DNA from: a bacterium HR20
Lineage (GTDB): Bacteria > Bacteroidota > Ignavibacteria > Kapaibacteriales > NICIL-2
DNA: 13,424 bases
NCBI GenBank assembly: GCA_002898675.1
Contig: BEHW01000056.1
Span: 1 to 13,424, forward strand
Direction of reading: 5' to 3'
The position numbers and the translations under genes are program-made. Below, piece after piece: positions 1-7,758 of the stretch. Numbering within the stretch: position 1 is the stretch's first letter; each line of letters begins with the position of its first letter. Below the pieces are notes generated by a model. It saw nothing but the letters and a program-made list of their open reading frames with translations, had not been told where the DNA came from and did no database searches.

Positions 1-2692
1 AATTATCAAGACCTCCCAGGAAAAATCGCCGCGGCGCTCCCCCGATGCTTACTCCACCTGCTACACGCAGTGCAAGTGTGTAGAGGTACCGGTAGACGGG
101 GATGTAATGCCGAATATCAGTCTTGAACGTGGAGAACGACTTGGTCAAGGGGGAAAACTCACCACTGACGAACATCCGTGTTCCTCGGTACGGTGCCAAG
201 AAGCCAAAGTCAGTATTGTCGAGCACGTAGCGGATGCTCGGCACTACGTAGTTTGCCGAGTAGCCAGGATCGAGCGAGGGTATGTCGAGATTTTCACGTG
301 TAATCCCAAGCCATCGGAGGCCAAGCTCGACACGCTCGAACGTACTCCACGCATATGATGCTTCAACGCCAGCGCTGAACGTACGGAGCAGATTGTACGC
401 GTAGCTTGAACCGTATGGCAACACCCAAATAACAGAGAATTGCTGAACGGTGGCTATGTAGTCCACGATGCCTGGCAGGTAAGCGTACTGCGCGTAGATG
501 TAGCTATTGCGGAGATCTTGCCAGAGATTGACGGCAGCGTAAATCTGATGGTCTCCCATCAGGTCGCTAAAGAGCATTTGGAGAACGCCTTGCGCAGTAC
601 CCCATAGTGTGTTGAACCCACCAGTGGTCATGATGAGGTCGCTGGTGATGGTGACTTTGTACGGCTTTGGAGTAAAGTCATACCCACGCTGCTGCGTTTC
701 GCGATCGAGCGGATAACCAGCGACATCGCTATCGCTTGCGTTCACTTTCGGAGCCGGCATCTCGATAGCGAAACGGCCGTAGCCACGGAAGGCAATCGCT
801 GGCGAGGTCTTGAGCGAATCACTCGAATGCAATAGCTCCGCAATCGTATTTCGTTGCTGACGCTCTATCTGTTTGAGCTTTGTAAGGGGAAGGGTGTCCC
901 GCCGAAGGTCAAGCTCGAATGGATTTCGAATGAGAAAGAGGTCGTAGCCAACGTTGTTCTGTACCGAGATAATCAACTTCGAATCATCCCGTGACAGACT
1001 CATCTGCATGAGTGCCTGCAGAGAGTTTGTCTTCGGTACGGTGCGACCTGTGCGGAGCTCAAGTTCGTAGAGATTGTTGATCCCGTTGTTGTCGGCGATG
1101 TAGAGGAGTTTCTGGCCATTGCTCGATACCGCCAGCGAAATCTTTTGGTGTTCAGGATCGCGAGTGATGCGTTCAATGCTGCCAGTGGTGATGTCTATGC
1201 GGTAGATGTCGCTGCGGCCGAGTGGCTGTTTCCAAAGCGCAACTGTCGCCTTAGTGGCATGCTTAGGGTCGAGATCATCGCCGCGATCAGATACGAAGTA
1301 AAGTTGTAGTCCATCGGGCGACCATGCTGGATGTTGTTCAGCATAGAGGTCGTTGGTCAGCTGCACAAGCGATTTCGTCTCGGTATCGAACAGGTAGAGG
1401 TCGGGCTGCTCCGCGCGCACCGCGGTCACGGCAATGTAGCGCCCTTGGGGTGACCACGTCGCGCTTGTCATCGTCGGCAAACCGAAGGTGTACTTGTCGT
1501 AATCTCCGGTCTGAACGTCCACGATAAACAGAGCGTCCTGACCACCCGCTTTCGCAGTAATTGCGAGCTTTCTGCCGCTTGGATCCCACGAAATTCCTGG
1601 CGTCAGAATGTTGAGCTCCTCAAAATCGAGCGTGCGGCCAGAGCTTACAAGCTGCCGCATTGTCCGTTTGGTTAGGTCCATGACGTAAATGCCAAAGTCG
1701 CCATCACGATCGGAAATGAATGCAACCTGCTTGCCATCAGGACTCAATGCTGGGGAGGAGTAGTAGTAGTTGCCATCTTTTCCGTGATTGGTCAGCCGCT
1801 GGGCAAAATCGTCCACGCGCGTGAAGAGATCGAGGTCGGGCCAGTACATTTTCCGCATCGCTTGCTGCCATTCGTCAGAGAATTCCTCCAGGTCTTTCCC
1901 AAATGTTGCTTCGAAAGCCGCAGAAACTGATTGCGCACCCCGTAGCTTGTGGATGAGCTCAGCGACTTTGCCCTTTCCGTACTGACGCTCGATGTAGGCG
2001 TAGAATGCTTGTCCTGCGCGATAGGCAAGGTAGCCATCGAGCTGACCGAGTGGACGAAGCGCCTCGCTAGTCGCTAAATCCCGCATGAACATATCTGTTT
2101 GGACGTCGAGTCCGTGGAGACTTTCATACTCAGCAAGGCCTTCGTTCATCCAAATTGGAATCGTCGAACGAGAGTAGAGCGCCACTTGGATGCTACCAGC
2201 GTAGAACATCTCGTTGAGGTAAGCGTGGACCAGCTCGTGATGGATCACGTGGCGAAACTTCTCCCAATCCCCTTCGAAGGGCAAGACCATCCGGTTCTTG
2301 AACAGCTCGGTGACACCGCCGACGCCCTCGGGAAGCAGTTGCCCGATGATGTTCGTTTGTTGGAACTGGTTGTGCGATCCATACAGCACAATTGTCAAGC
2401 GTTTGTTCGGTCGGAAGCCGAACGAACGTATCAATTCACCAAGGGCATCTTCGGCTTTGTATGCACAAAACTTTGCGATGTAATCGAGCGAATCGTGGAA
2501 GTAAATGTCGAAGTGCGGAGACGTAATGTATCGCCACTCGAAGGATTGGTACTGCACCTTGTTCTTGCCAAACTGCACAGATGTAAATTGCCCCTGGGCA
2601 GAAGGAGCAACGACAACCGCCCAGAGAACAAAAGCCGCCAGTCTGGAAAACGCCCCAGCACGACGGACGTGGGAGCTTCTTCGTATCGTCAT
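1..2692 (-). CDS. Exported gluzincin metallopeptidase / TolB-like propeller / outer-membrane barrel protein (partial, C-terminus off window)
   Basis: An uninterrupted frame of 897 codons runs off the left edge with no stop. Residues 1-34 form a signal peptide: Arg-rich start, hydrophobic stretch about 17-30, then SAQG|QF. A peptidase-MA-like (gluzincin) domain follows, with HELVH at 152-156 (bases 2225-2239) and WMNEGLAEY at 181-189, giving likely zinc ligands H152, H156 and E184. Residues about 305-590 contain several PD40/TolB-type propeller blades (ALSPDGKQVAFISDRDGD, AWSPDGLQLYFVSDRGDD). From about 675 the protein becomes rich in alternating aromatic/hydrophobic strands. It ends in a GGAPRRFFLGGLDN stretch resembling the late barrel segment of Omp85/surface-antigen proteins. 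The likely location is the outer membrane, with the peptidase in the periplasm or outside; the substrate is unknown. ATG 2692 is preferred because a weak GAG lies 9 bases upstream; ATG 2701 is in frame. It is the last gene of the minus-strand unit but follows a 224-base gap. Domain calls are by eye; the barrel is the least certain. Confidence 0.85.
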   Translation of the reverse strand, partial: MTIRRSSHVRRAGAFSRLAAFVLWAVVVAPSAQGQFTSVQFGKNKVQYQSFEWRYITSPHFDIYFHDSLDYIAKFCAYKAEDALGELIRSFGFRPNKRLTIVLYGSHNQFQQTNIIGQLLPEGVGGVTELFKNRMVLPFEGDWEKFRHVIHHELVHAYLNEMFYAGSIQVALYSRSTIPIWMNEGLAEYESLHGLDVQTDMFMRDLATSEALRPLGQLDGYLAYRAGQAFYAYIERQYGKGKVAELIHKLRGAQSVSAAFEATFGKDLEEFSDEWQQAMRKMYWPDLDLFTRVDDFAQRLTNHGKDGNYYYSSPALSPDGKQVAFISDRDGDFGIYVMDLTKRTMRQLVSSGRTLDFEELNILTPGISWDPSGRKLAITAKAGGQDALFIVDVQTGDYDKYTFGLPTMTSATWSPQGRYIAVTAVRAEQPDLYLFDTETKSLVQLTNDLYAEQHPAWSPDGLQLYFVSDRGDDLDPKHATKATVALWKQPLGRSDIYRIDITTGSIERITRDPEHQKISLAVSSNGQKLLYIADNNGINNLYELELRTGRTVPKTNSLQALMQMSLSRDDSKLIISVQNNVGYDLFLIRNPFELDLRRDTLPLTKLKQIERQQRNTIAELLHSSDSLKTSPAIAFRGYGRFAIEMPAPKVNASDSDVAGYPLDRETQQRGYDFTPKPYKVTITSDLIMTTGGFNTLWGTAQGVLQMLFSDLMGDHQIYAAVNLWQDLRNSYIYAQYAYLPGIVDYIATVQQFSVIWVLPYGSSYAYNLLRTFSAGVEASYAWSTFERVELGLRWLGITRENLDIPSLDPGYSANYVVPSIRYVLDNTDFGFLAPYRGTRMFVSGEFSPLTKSFSTFKTDIRHYIPVYRYLYTLALRVAGGVSIGGAPRRFFLGGLDN

Positions 2693-2795
2693 GGACAACA
2701 TCTCAGAATTGCAAGCGTGCATCGGGTACAGACCAGAGTGAGGCACAACAACGGACCAGCAATAACGCCGCTGTGCAATAACACCGCACACGTTG

Positions 2796-2810
2796 GGCTT
2801 GGTACAAGCC
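2796..2810. repeat. Small perfect inverted repeat (6-bp arms, 3-base loop)
   Basis: GGCTTG and CAAGCC flank GTA, and a G-T and a T-A pair could extend the stem. It lies about 105 bases upstream of the metallopeptidase-barrel gene. No T tract follows on either strand, so it does not look like an intrinsic terminator. An operator or a leader hairpin is possible. Chance occurrence cannot be excluded for a stem this short. Confidence 0.35.
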
Positions 2811-2838
2811 TACGCCATCAACGATGGCAGAGAAACGA

Positions 2839-2876
2839 TATTGCGGAGGGTAACGTTTATTGCGGAGGGTAACGTT
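2839..2876. repeat. Perfect tandem duplication, 2 x 19 bp, upstream of the metallopeptidase-barrel gene
   Basis: Two identical 19-bp units abut at 2839-2857 and 2858-2876 (plus strand TATTGCGGAGGGTAACGTT). Each unit contains the palindrome AACGTT. The array lies in the 224-base non-coding gap, about 147 bases upstream of the start at 2692 and about 40 bases past the stop of the SirB1-like gene. Two helical-turn-scale copies in a promoter-proximal position could be paired binding sites for a regulator. A recent slippage duplication is the plain alternative. Confidence 0.8.
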
Positions 2877-2879
2877 CCA

Positions 2880-2895
2880 GCTGCAGCAGTGCAGC
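2880..2895. repeat. GC-rich hairpin just past the SirB1-like gene
   Basis: GCTGCA and TGCAGC enclose a 4-base loop (GCAG), 22-37 bases beyond the stop of the SirB1-like gene on the minus strand. There is no following run of T on that strand, so it is at best a weak terminator or an mRNA 3' stabiliser. It immediately borders the 19-bp tandem repeat. Confidence 0.3.
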
Positions 2896-2916
2896 GAGCA
2901 ACGCTTTGCCGCGCTC

Positions 2917-3804
2917 TCATGGTTGCTTGGTCAGTCGTTCGATTGTTTCGAGCGTCTCTTGGAGCGTTTCTGCTTCCCACTGCTGCTGAGACTTCGTATG
3001 TGCGTAGATCGCATTCCGAATCACTCGCTGGAGAATCTCCACATTCGAGCGCTGCGCGAGCATGGACGCGCTAAAGCTAAAACCTGCTTGCTCGATGAAT
3101 TGCCGACATTCCTCGCGCGAGATGAAGGTTCCAGCGTTGAAAGGATCAATGTACACGTCGAGCGCTGGGGAATACACGAGAAAGTGAAGCGGCATGCCAA
3201 TTCCCCAAAGCTCGATGCCCGCACGCGCAGCAACGAGCATGTAGATGCACGAAAGCGTAATCGGAATGCCTTGGCAGTGTTGGAGTACTGGTGCGAGGTA
3301 AATCCGTTGCGGTGTGTGGTAATCGTTACCCGCCCCGCGGAACTGTGCGCGGTCGAACAGGACCGTGTTGAGCGCAAGAAGCTTGCTGACCTCCGACTGG
3401 GTCGGCATGGCTCGGATTGCACGTTCCACGTCAAGCCAGAGCGTATCGAGATGGTGACCAATCGCATCGGGATCGCTCTCTGGATACCCGAATACAGATA
3501 GCAACGAAAGCGATTCTTCCAGCGGAACGTCCGTGCCCTCAGCGCAGGCATCGAGGATGCGGTCGAGCAGTGTCGCGAGCGCGTTGGTCCGAATTGCTCG
3601 GATGCAGGCTTGTGCATTCAATGCACCTGGGGCATCCGGCGGACTTGCTGCAATAGCAGCACGAAGCAGCGGCACTGCTCGCCAGCCATACCAGACCAAT
3701 CGGCGCTGCACCGACGTTGTAACATGTGGGTCGTTGTCGTCGAGCAGCCGGATGAGTGCATCAAGTTCGCTGCTGACCTGGCTGTATTGGACAAGAGGCG
3801 GCAT
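2917..3804 (-). CDS. SirB1-like transglutaminase-fold protein (Transglut_core2)
   Basis: A 295-residue soluble protein without signal peptide. Residues about 10-90 look like short HEAT-type helical repeats (LIRLLDDNDPHV, then LVWYGWRAVPLL). Residues about 140-225 carry the SirB1/Transglut_core2 signature: LNTVLFDRAQFRGAGNDYHTP, then VLQHCQGIPITLS, then GMPLHFLV and YIDPFNAG. Aligned by eye with transglutaminase/cysteine-protease cores, His (H207) and Asp (D220) are present. The usual nucleophilic Cys position is the Pro of GIP (179-181), as I understand to be common in this family, so enzymatic activity is doubtful. A nearby Cys (C177) is off-register. The gene starts 6 bases after the LOG gene stop on the same strand, implying co-transcription. 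Its biological role is not established. Confidence 0.85.
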   Translation of the reverse strand: MPPLVQYSQVSSELDALIRLLDDNDPHVTTSVQRRLVWYGWRAVPLLRAAIAASPPDAPGALNAQACIRAIRTNALATLLDRILDACAEGTDVPLEESLSLLSVFGYPESDPDAIGHHLDTLWLDVERAIRAMPTQSEVSKLLALNTVLFDRAQFRGAGNDYHTPQRIYLAPVLQHCQGIPITLSCIYMLVAARAGIELWGIGMPLHFLVYSPALDVYIDPFNAGTFISREECRQFIEQAGFSFSASMLAQRSNVEILQRVIRNAIYAHTKSQQQWEAETLQETLETIERLTKQP

Positions 3805-3810
3805 GTGGTA

Positions 3811-4671
3811 CTAGTCGTTCAAGTTGTGAATAGTGCTCAGTTCTGACCGAAGATGCTCGAACGCCTCCTGCGGGGAGTTGACAAAATGAAAAAGCTGCAA
3901 ATCTTCCGGCGTGATTACCCCAACTTCAGCCATGTACTCGAAGTTGAGCACCCGCCGCCAGAATTCCTCGCCATAGATGCAAATCGGCATACGTTTCCGA
4001 ATTTTTCCCGTCTGAACAAGCGTGAGAATTTCCATCAGCTCATCGAGTGTGCCGAAACCACCGGGAAAGATGACCATTGCCTTGGCAAGATAGGCGAACC
4101 AGAACTTCCGCATGAAAAAGTAGTGGAACTCGAAGTTGAGCTCTGGGGTGATGTATGGATTCGGCACTTGCTCATACGGAATGCTGATGTTGAGTCCGAT
4201 GGACTTGCCACCGGCAAGGTACGCGCCCTTGTTGCCCGCCTCCATAATTCCCGGGCCACCACCAGTGCAAATGTAGAAACGTTTCTGCGGCGGGAGCTCG
4301 AGCGACCACGCCGTGATTAGTCGCGCAAGCTCGACGGCATCGTCGTAGTATTGGCAAAGCTCAGCCTGCTGGAGAAGCCGAGTGAGCCGTTCCTTTGCGC
4401 GCTGTTGTTCTGCGCCGATGCTGCGCTCGATGTGCAGTTGGAGTGCTTCGACTTCATACTGGAACTGTTGCGGTGAGCGTATGCGCGCAGACCCAAAGAA
4501 GATGATCGTGTGCTGGACGTCTTCCAGTCGAAACTGTGTCGCAGGGTGGAGGTACTCAGCCAAGATCCGAAGCGATCGAGCTGCAGGAGAATGGAGGAAC
4601 TCTGCGTTGTCGTACGCCTTGCGTGGGCGTGGGACTTCTGGCATATCTTCTGTTGTCGGCATTGCGCTCAT
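3811..4671 (-). CDS. LOG-family nucleotide 5'-monophosphate phosphoribohydrolase (TIGR00730-type Rossmann protein)
   Basis: A 286-residue cytosolic protein. It has the TGGGPGIMEAGNKGA nucleotide-binding loop (about 136-150) and PGGFGTLDE (203-211), the paired signature of LOG/'lysine decarboxylase-like' proteins. FFGSAR (58-63) marks the first Rossmann strand, and MRKFWF (187-192) matches the conserved helix before the second motif. Characterised relatives cleave the N-glycosidic bond of nucleoside 5'-monophosphates, such as cytokinin ribotides in LOG and purine nucleotides in PpnN. The old lysine decarboxylase label is not supported. The roughly 50-residue N-terminal extension and the helical insert at about 70-125 make it longer than plant LOG. 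ATG 4671 overlaps the upstream TGA by one base (TGATG), pointing to translational coupling; GTG 4674 is an alternative start. The exact substrate cannot be read from sequence. Confidence 0.9.
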   Translation of the reverse strand: MSAMPTTEDMPEVPRPRKAYDNAEFLHSPAARSLRILAEYLHPATQFRLEDVQHTIIFFGSARIRSPQQFQYEVEALQLHIERSIGAEQQRAKERLTRLLQQAELCQYYDDAVELARLITAWSLELPPQKRFYICTGGGPGIMEAGNKGAYLAGGKSIGLNISIPYEQVPNPYITPELNFEFHYFFMRKFWFAYLAKAMVIFPGGFGTLDELMEILTLVQTGKIRKRMPICIYGEEFWRRVLNFEYMAEVGVITPEDLQLFHFVNSPQEAFEHLRSELSTIHNLND

Positions 4672-5624
4672 CACGAAACGGTGGTACCGATTGGTTCGAG
4701 AATGCGGATTGCGACTCCATGCTCACTCTGGAGCTGGCTGCCTGCATCGCGGCGAATGTACGCAAGTGCGCTTGCTCTTGCGTTGGCTGCAACAGAGGTG
4801 ACAACGCCTGCTATGTCGCTCTGCGAGGTAGTTGATTCGGGCGTCGCAGTTCGCAAGGTTTCTCCCTCCCGGAGTGCTCCACTGGGTGCCTCGATCGCGT
4901 GTAAGCGCCATCGGAGTTTCTGTTGCACTGCGAGCCGCTCGAGCACTTCCTGCCCAATGAAGCAGCCTTTCCCGAGAGCGACGATGTGCGCAAGTCCAGC
5001 TTCGAGTGGTGTGTACTGTTCGCTGTACTCGTTCGGGTATTGGCCGATACGAAACTCGATGCGCAGCCGATTGCGCTCATCTGGCAATAGCTGCTGCACC
5101 CTATGCGCGCCAAGCCACCTTATCAGTGCATCGCGATGTGTGGCAGGGCATAGCAGCAGAACCATCTGCCCTCGTGTTGTGGGGCATGCTGCTGAGTTCC
5201 ACAGGCGAAGAGCTGTTACTTGCACACCGCCGATCTCGGCATCTACCCAGCTTCCTTCACGTTCGGCAAGAGAAGGGAAGAGCTCCGCAATGTTCGTCTG
5301 CTCGGCAGACCAAAGTTCGATACTGGCGCCAAGCTCATCACGAAGCACCAGACGGACATCATCCATGATGATAAATCGCCGAATCCAACGGTAAACGTTC
5401 TCCAGACATCCTGGGGAGGTGACGATTTGCCACCGATCCTGGCGGTGGAGCAGCGTCAGCACGTCCACAATGCGTCCCTTCTCGGTCAGAAGCACACTCC
5501 GCAGGCCGCTCCCAGGCGGTACTGCGCTAACGTCGTTACTGCTCAAGCGCTGGAGCAAATCGCTGGTATCAGCACCAACGGCGTCAATGACGCCATACGG
5601 CTCAGACACGAAGTAGCCTACCAT
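4671..5624 (-). CDS. YgfZ/GcvT-like folate-binding protein (COG0354 type)
   Basis: 317 residues from the chosen start. The N-terminal part resembles the aminomethyltransferase fold (GVIDAVGADTSDLLQRLSSND, 11-31, then LLTEKGRIVD). The diagnostic element is KGCFIGQE at 219-226 (bases 4947-4970), matching the K-G-C-Y-x-G-Q-E motif of YgfZ with its conserved Cys. YgfZ proteins bind tetrahydrofolate and support assembly or repair of certain Fe-S enzymes; length fits (E. coli YgfZ about 326 aa). The frame stays open upstream to 5867, but those 81 residues show no family similarity and would overlap the divergent subtilase. ATG 5624 (with GTG 5627 just before) directly precedes the conserved domain and is preferred; no clear Shine-Dalgarno was seen, so the start is uncertain. 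First gene of the minus-strand unit. Confidence 0.85.
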   Translation of the reverse strand: MVGYFVSEPYGVIDAVGADTSDLLQRLSSNDVSAVPPGSGLRSVLLTEKGRIVDVLTLLHRQDRWQIVTSPGCLENVYRWIRRFIIMDDVRLVLRDELGASIELWSAEQTNIAELFPSLAEREGSWVDAEIGGVQVTALRLWNSAACPTTRGQMVLLLCPATHRDALIRWLGAHRVQQLLPDERNRLRIEFRIGQYPNEYSEQYTPLEAGLAHIVALGKGCFIGQEVLERLAVQQKLRWRLHAIEAPSGALREGETLRTATPESTTSQSDIAGVVTSVAANARASALAYIRRDAGSQLQSEHGVAIRILEPIGTTVS

Positions 5625-5668
5625 CACGCGTATGCAAGGATTGCGGTGACAAGCAGAAAAGTCCGCTG

Positions 5669-5700
5669 GCGAAACTACACTACCCTCGGAGTAGTTTTGC
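5669..5700. promoter_or_regulatory. Inverted repeat in the divergent gap between the YgfZ-like gene and the subtilase
   Basis: GCGAAACTAC (5669-5678) and GTAGTTTTGC (5691-5700) are complementary at 9 of 10 positions and enclose 12 bases. The element fills most of the short gap between the two divergent starts (5624 and 5707). It is therefore well placed to be an operator acting on both promoters, or a leader hairpin ending just before the subtilase start codon. No convincing -35/-10 pair could be assigned around it. Confidence 0.4.
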
Positions 5701-5706
5701 CACGTA

Positions 5707-7758
5707 GTGTCGAACAACATCGCGGCAGTGGGCGTGCCTTCACTTAGCATCCTTCTCAGCACAGCACGTCGTAGGTTACAGCACCATGCACAAGCACCGG
5801 TGTGGTTGCTGTCCGTTGTGCTCATTGCACTGGTTGGCATCGAAGCAGCATCGCAGCAGCTCGGCACGTATCGAGTGGTTTTCCGAGATAAAGGACCGGG
5901 TGTCTTTCTGCCAGGAAGTGCACTCTATCGCGCTGCAGAGCGAGAACTCGATACTCGAGCAATAGAACGTCGGAAAAAAGTTCTTCCTCCGGACTCTCTC
6001 GTGACGATCGAGGATGCGCCACTGTACGAGCCGTATCTGGAAGATGTTGCCCGAAGTGGGGGAAGGATTTTGCTCCGGCTCCGCTGGCGCAACTATGCAG
6101 TTATCGAGTGCGATGGGGCGACTGCAGACCGGCTCCGACAGAAACCGTACATCCGAGCTGTAGAGCCAACATCGGCACTGCTACGTCCCCAAGAGCACAG
6201 CACGTGGTGGCTAGCGCAAGAGCAGCCGGGACCATACCGCTACGGCGAATCACTCGAGCAACTTGCGATGGTAGGCTTGCCATCGCTCCATGCACTTGGC
6301 ATTGCAGGGGACGGCGTGCTTGTTGGGTTGATTGATACTGGCTTTCGATGGCGGGTACATGAAGCACTGCGCAGTCGGCACATCGTTGCAGAGCGTGATT
6401 TTATCCAGCTGGACACCAACACCGCCAACGAAGAGGGCGATCCTGCCAACCAAGACAATCACGGCACAGCAGTGTTCTCTGTCGTTGCAGGATGGTATCC
6501 CGATTCACTCATCGGTGGCGCACCGTGCGCCTCGTTTCTCCTTGCCAAGACCGAGAACATTGCATCTGAACGGCACATCGAGGAGGATGCGCTCGCCGCT
6601 GCTCTCGAGTGGATGGAGGCTCGCGGCGCTGATGTGGTCAACATCTCGCTTGGCTATGGCGTATTCGATTCGACGGAGGCGCAGTATACCCCGAGCGACT
6701 TCGACGGACGGACCACGATCGCAAGCGTTGCAGTGGAGGAAGCAGTGCGCCGAGGAATGATTTGCGTCGTCGCCGCCGGCAATAGCGGCGATGCTCCGCA
6801 AACGATCTTCGCGCCGGCAGATGCGCCCAGCGCAATTACCGTCGGTGCTGTAGCGAACGCGCAACTCGAAATTCCGCGCTTTACCTCGCGCGGTCCAACC
6901 GCTGATGGACGGCTCAAGCCCGATGTGGCGGCACTTGGAGTGAACGTCCGCACGACAACCAATGCTTCGCCGCTTGGTTTTGGCGTGGGCAGTGGAACAT
7001 CGCTGGCAACTCCGATTATCACAAGCTGCGTTGCTGCGCTGCTTCAAGCTCACCCGACACTGACGCCGGCGCAAGTGCACGAGCTTCTCCAATCGCAGGC
7101 ATCGAGCGCAAGCGAGCCGAATACTGCAATTGGTTTCGGTGTCCCAAACGTTTACCGTTCTGCGCTCCAGTGGGGCATTGTCTGCTCACCGCCAATCATC
7201 ATCCCGCAAGCGGACAGTGTTCTCGTTGGCATCGCCGCCACGAGCCTTACTCCGATTACCTCAGCCGAGCTTACGATCGAGAGCACCGGTCGTACCGAGC
7301 AGATACAGCTTGGATCAGCAGGGAATTTGCACTTTGTACGCATCCCTCGTCAGGGAAACGATTCGCTTCGGCTCTGGTTTATGCTCAGCGACGGACAACG
7401 CACACGTCGCCATCCCGTAACTGATGCATTCTACGTCCGCACGAGCGATACACTCTTGCCCTGTGGCTGGCAACGTGAGAGCATCAACGCAATTGCCGAT
7501 AGCAGGATGCAGGAGAGCGCTCCACTTACACAGTCGGGCATCGCACTCCCGCTGGAGCAGCCATATCTACCGATTCCTCAGCGTTGGGTTGGGATGCGGT
7601 GTGCGGTGTTCGATCTCCAACTGCGAACTCGCGCCATAGTCACAGTGCCACTTGGCGCCGAGAGAGTCCGCCTGCCCATCGAGCAACGCGGAACCTACCT
7701 CGTCCGGTTCGAAAACAGCGATGGCGGTATTGTTTCACACCTTGTGTTGGTGTACTGA
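5707..7758 (+). CDS. Secreted S8 subtilisin-like serine protease with candidate type IX secretion C-terminal domain
   Basis: 683 residues from GTG 5707; GTG 5734 is an equally plausible start. A hydrophobic signal segment lies at about 31-48, ending IEAAS|QQ. Residues about 54-155 resemble the Bacteroidota subtilase prodomain (YRVVFRDKGPG, then AIERRKK). The catalytic triad is D210 (GLIDTGF), H252 (NHGTAVFSVVAG) and S432 (GTSLATP), with oxyanion N359 (AAGNSG), so it looks active. Residues about 490-605 form a beta-rich linker. The final roughly 75 residues (CAVFDLQLRTRAI, then GTYLVRFENSDGGIVSHLVL) read like a type A T9SS sorting domain, implying export across the outer membrane. The T9SS call is by resemblance and needs a profile search. 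No strong ribosome binding site is visible. Its stop overlaps the next gene's ATG (TGATG). Confidence 0.9.
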   Translation: MSNNIAAVGVPSLSILLSTARRRLQHHAQAPVWLLSVVLIALVGIEAASQQLGTYRVVFRDKGPGVFLPGSALYRAAERELDTRAIERRKKVLPPDSLVTIEDAPLYEPYLEDVARSGGRILLRLRWRNYAVIECDGATADRLRQKPYIRAVEPTSALLRPQEHSTWWLAQEQPGPYRYGESLEQLAMVGLPSLHALGIAGDGVLVGLIDTGFRWRVHEALRSRHIVAERDFIQLDTNTANEEGDPANQDNHGTAVFSVVAGWYPDSLIGGAPCASFLLAKTENIASERHIEEDALAAALEWMEARGADVVNISLGYGVFDSTEAQYTPSDFDGRTTIASVAVEEAVRRGMICVVAAGNSGDAPQTIFAPADAPSAITVGAVANAQLEIPRFTSRGPTADGRLKPDVAALGVNVRTTTNASPLGFGVGSGTSLATPIITSCVAALLQAHPTLTPAQVHELLQSQASSASEPNTAIGFGVPNVYRSALQWGIVCSPPIIIPQADSVLVGIAATSLTPITSAELTIESTGRTEQIQLGSAGNLHFVRIPRQGNDSLRLWFMLSDGQRTRRHPVTDAFYVRTSDTLLPCGWQRESINAIADSRMQESAPLTQSGIALPLEQPYLPIPQRWVGMRCAVFDLQLRTRAIVTVPLGAERVRLPIEQRGTYLVRFENSDGGIVSHLVLVY

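Noticed and set aside
1..2692. Possibility that this region is a decayed gene or non-coding
   Set aside because: Reading the minus strand codon by codon gives one continuous frame to the window edge with coherent domains. There is no stop or frameshift.
2796..2810. Hairpin as an intrinsic terminator between the SirB1-like and metallopeptidase genes
   Set aside because: No T tract follows on the minus strand, and the stem is only 6 bp.
2099..2872. Plus-strand open frame of 257 codons over the start of the metallopeptidase gene
   Set aside because: It is antisense to the signal peptide and HEXXH domain, has no recognisable domain, and runs into the tandem-repeat gap. The minus-strand reading explains the sequence fully.
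2860..3501. Plus-strand open frame of 213 codons
   Set aside because: It lies opposite the SirB1-like gene, whose conserved motifs are on the minus strand. The product is low in recognisable structure.
5625..5867. Upstream extension of the YgfZ-like gene by 81 codons
   Set aside because: The extra residues lack family similarity and would overlap the signal peptide region of the divergent subtilase. An intermediate start such as ATG 5720 cannot be fully excluded.
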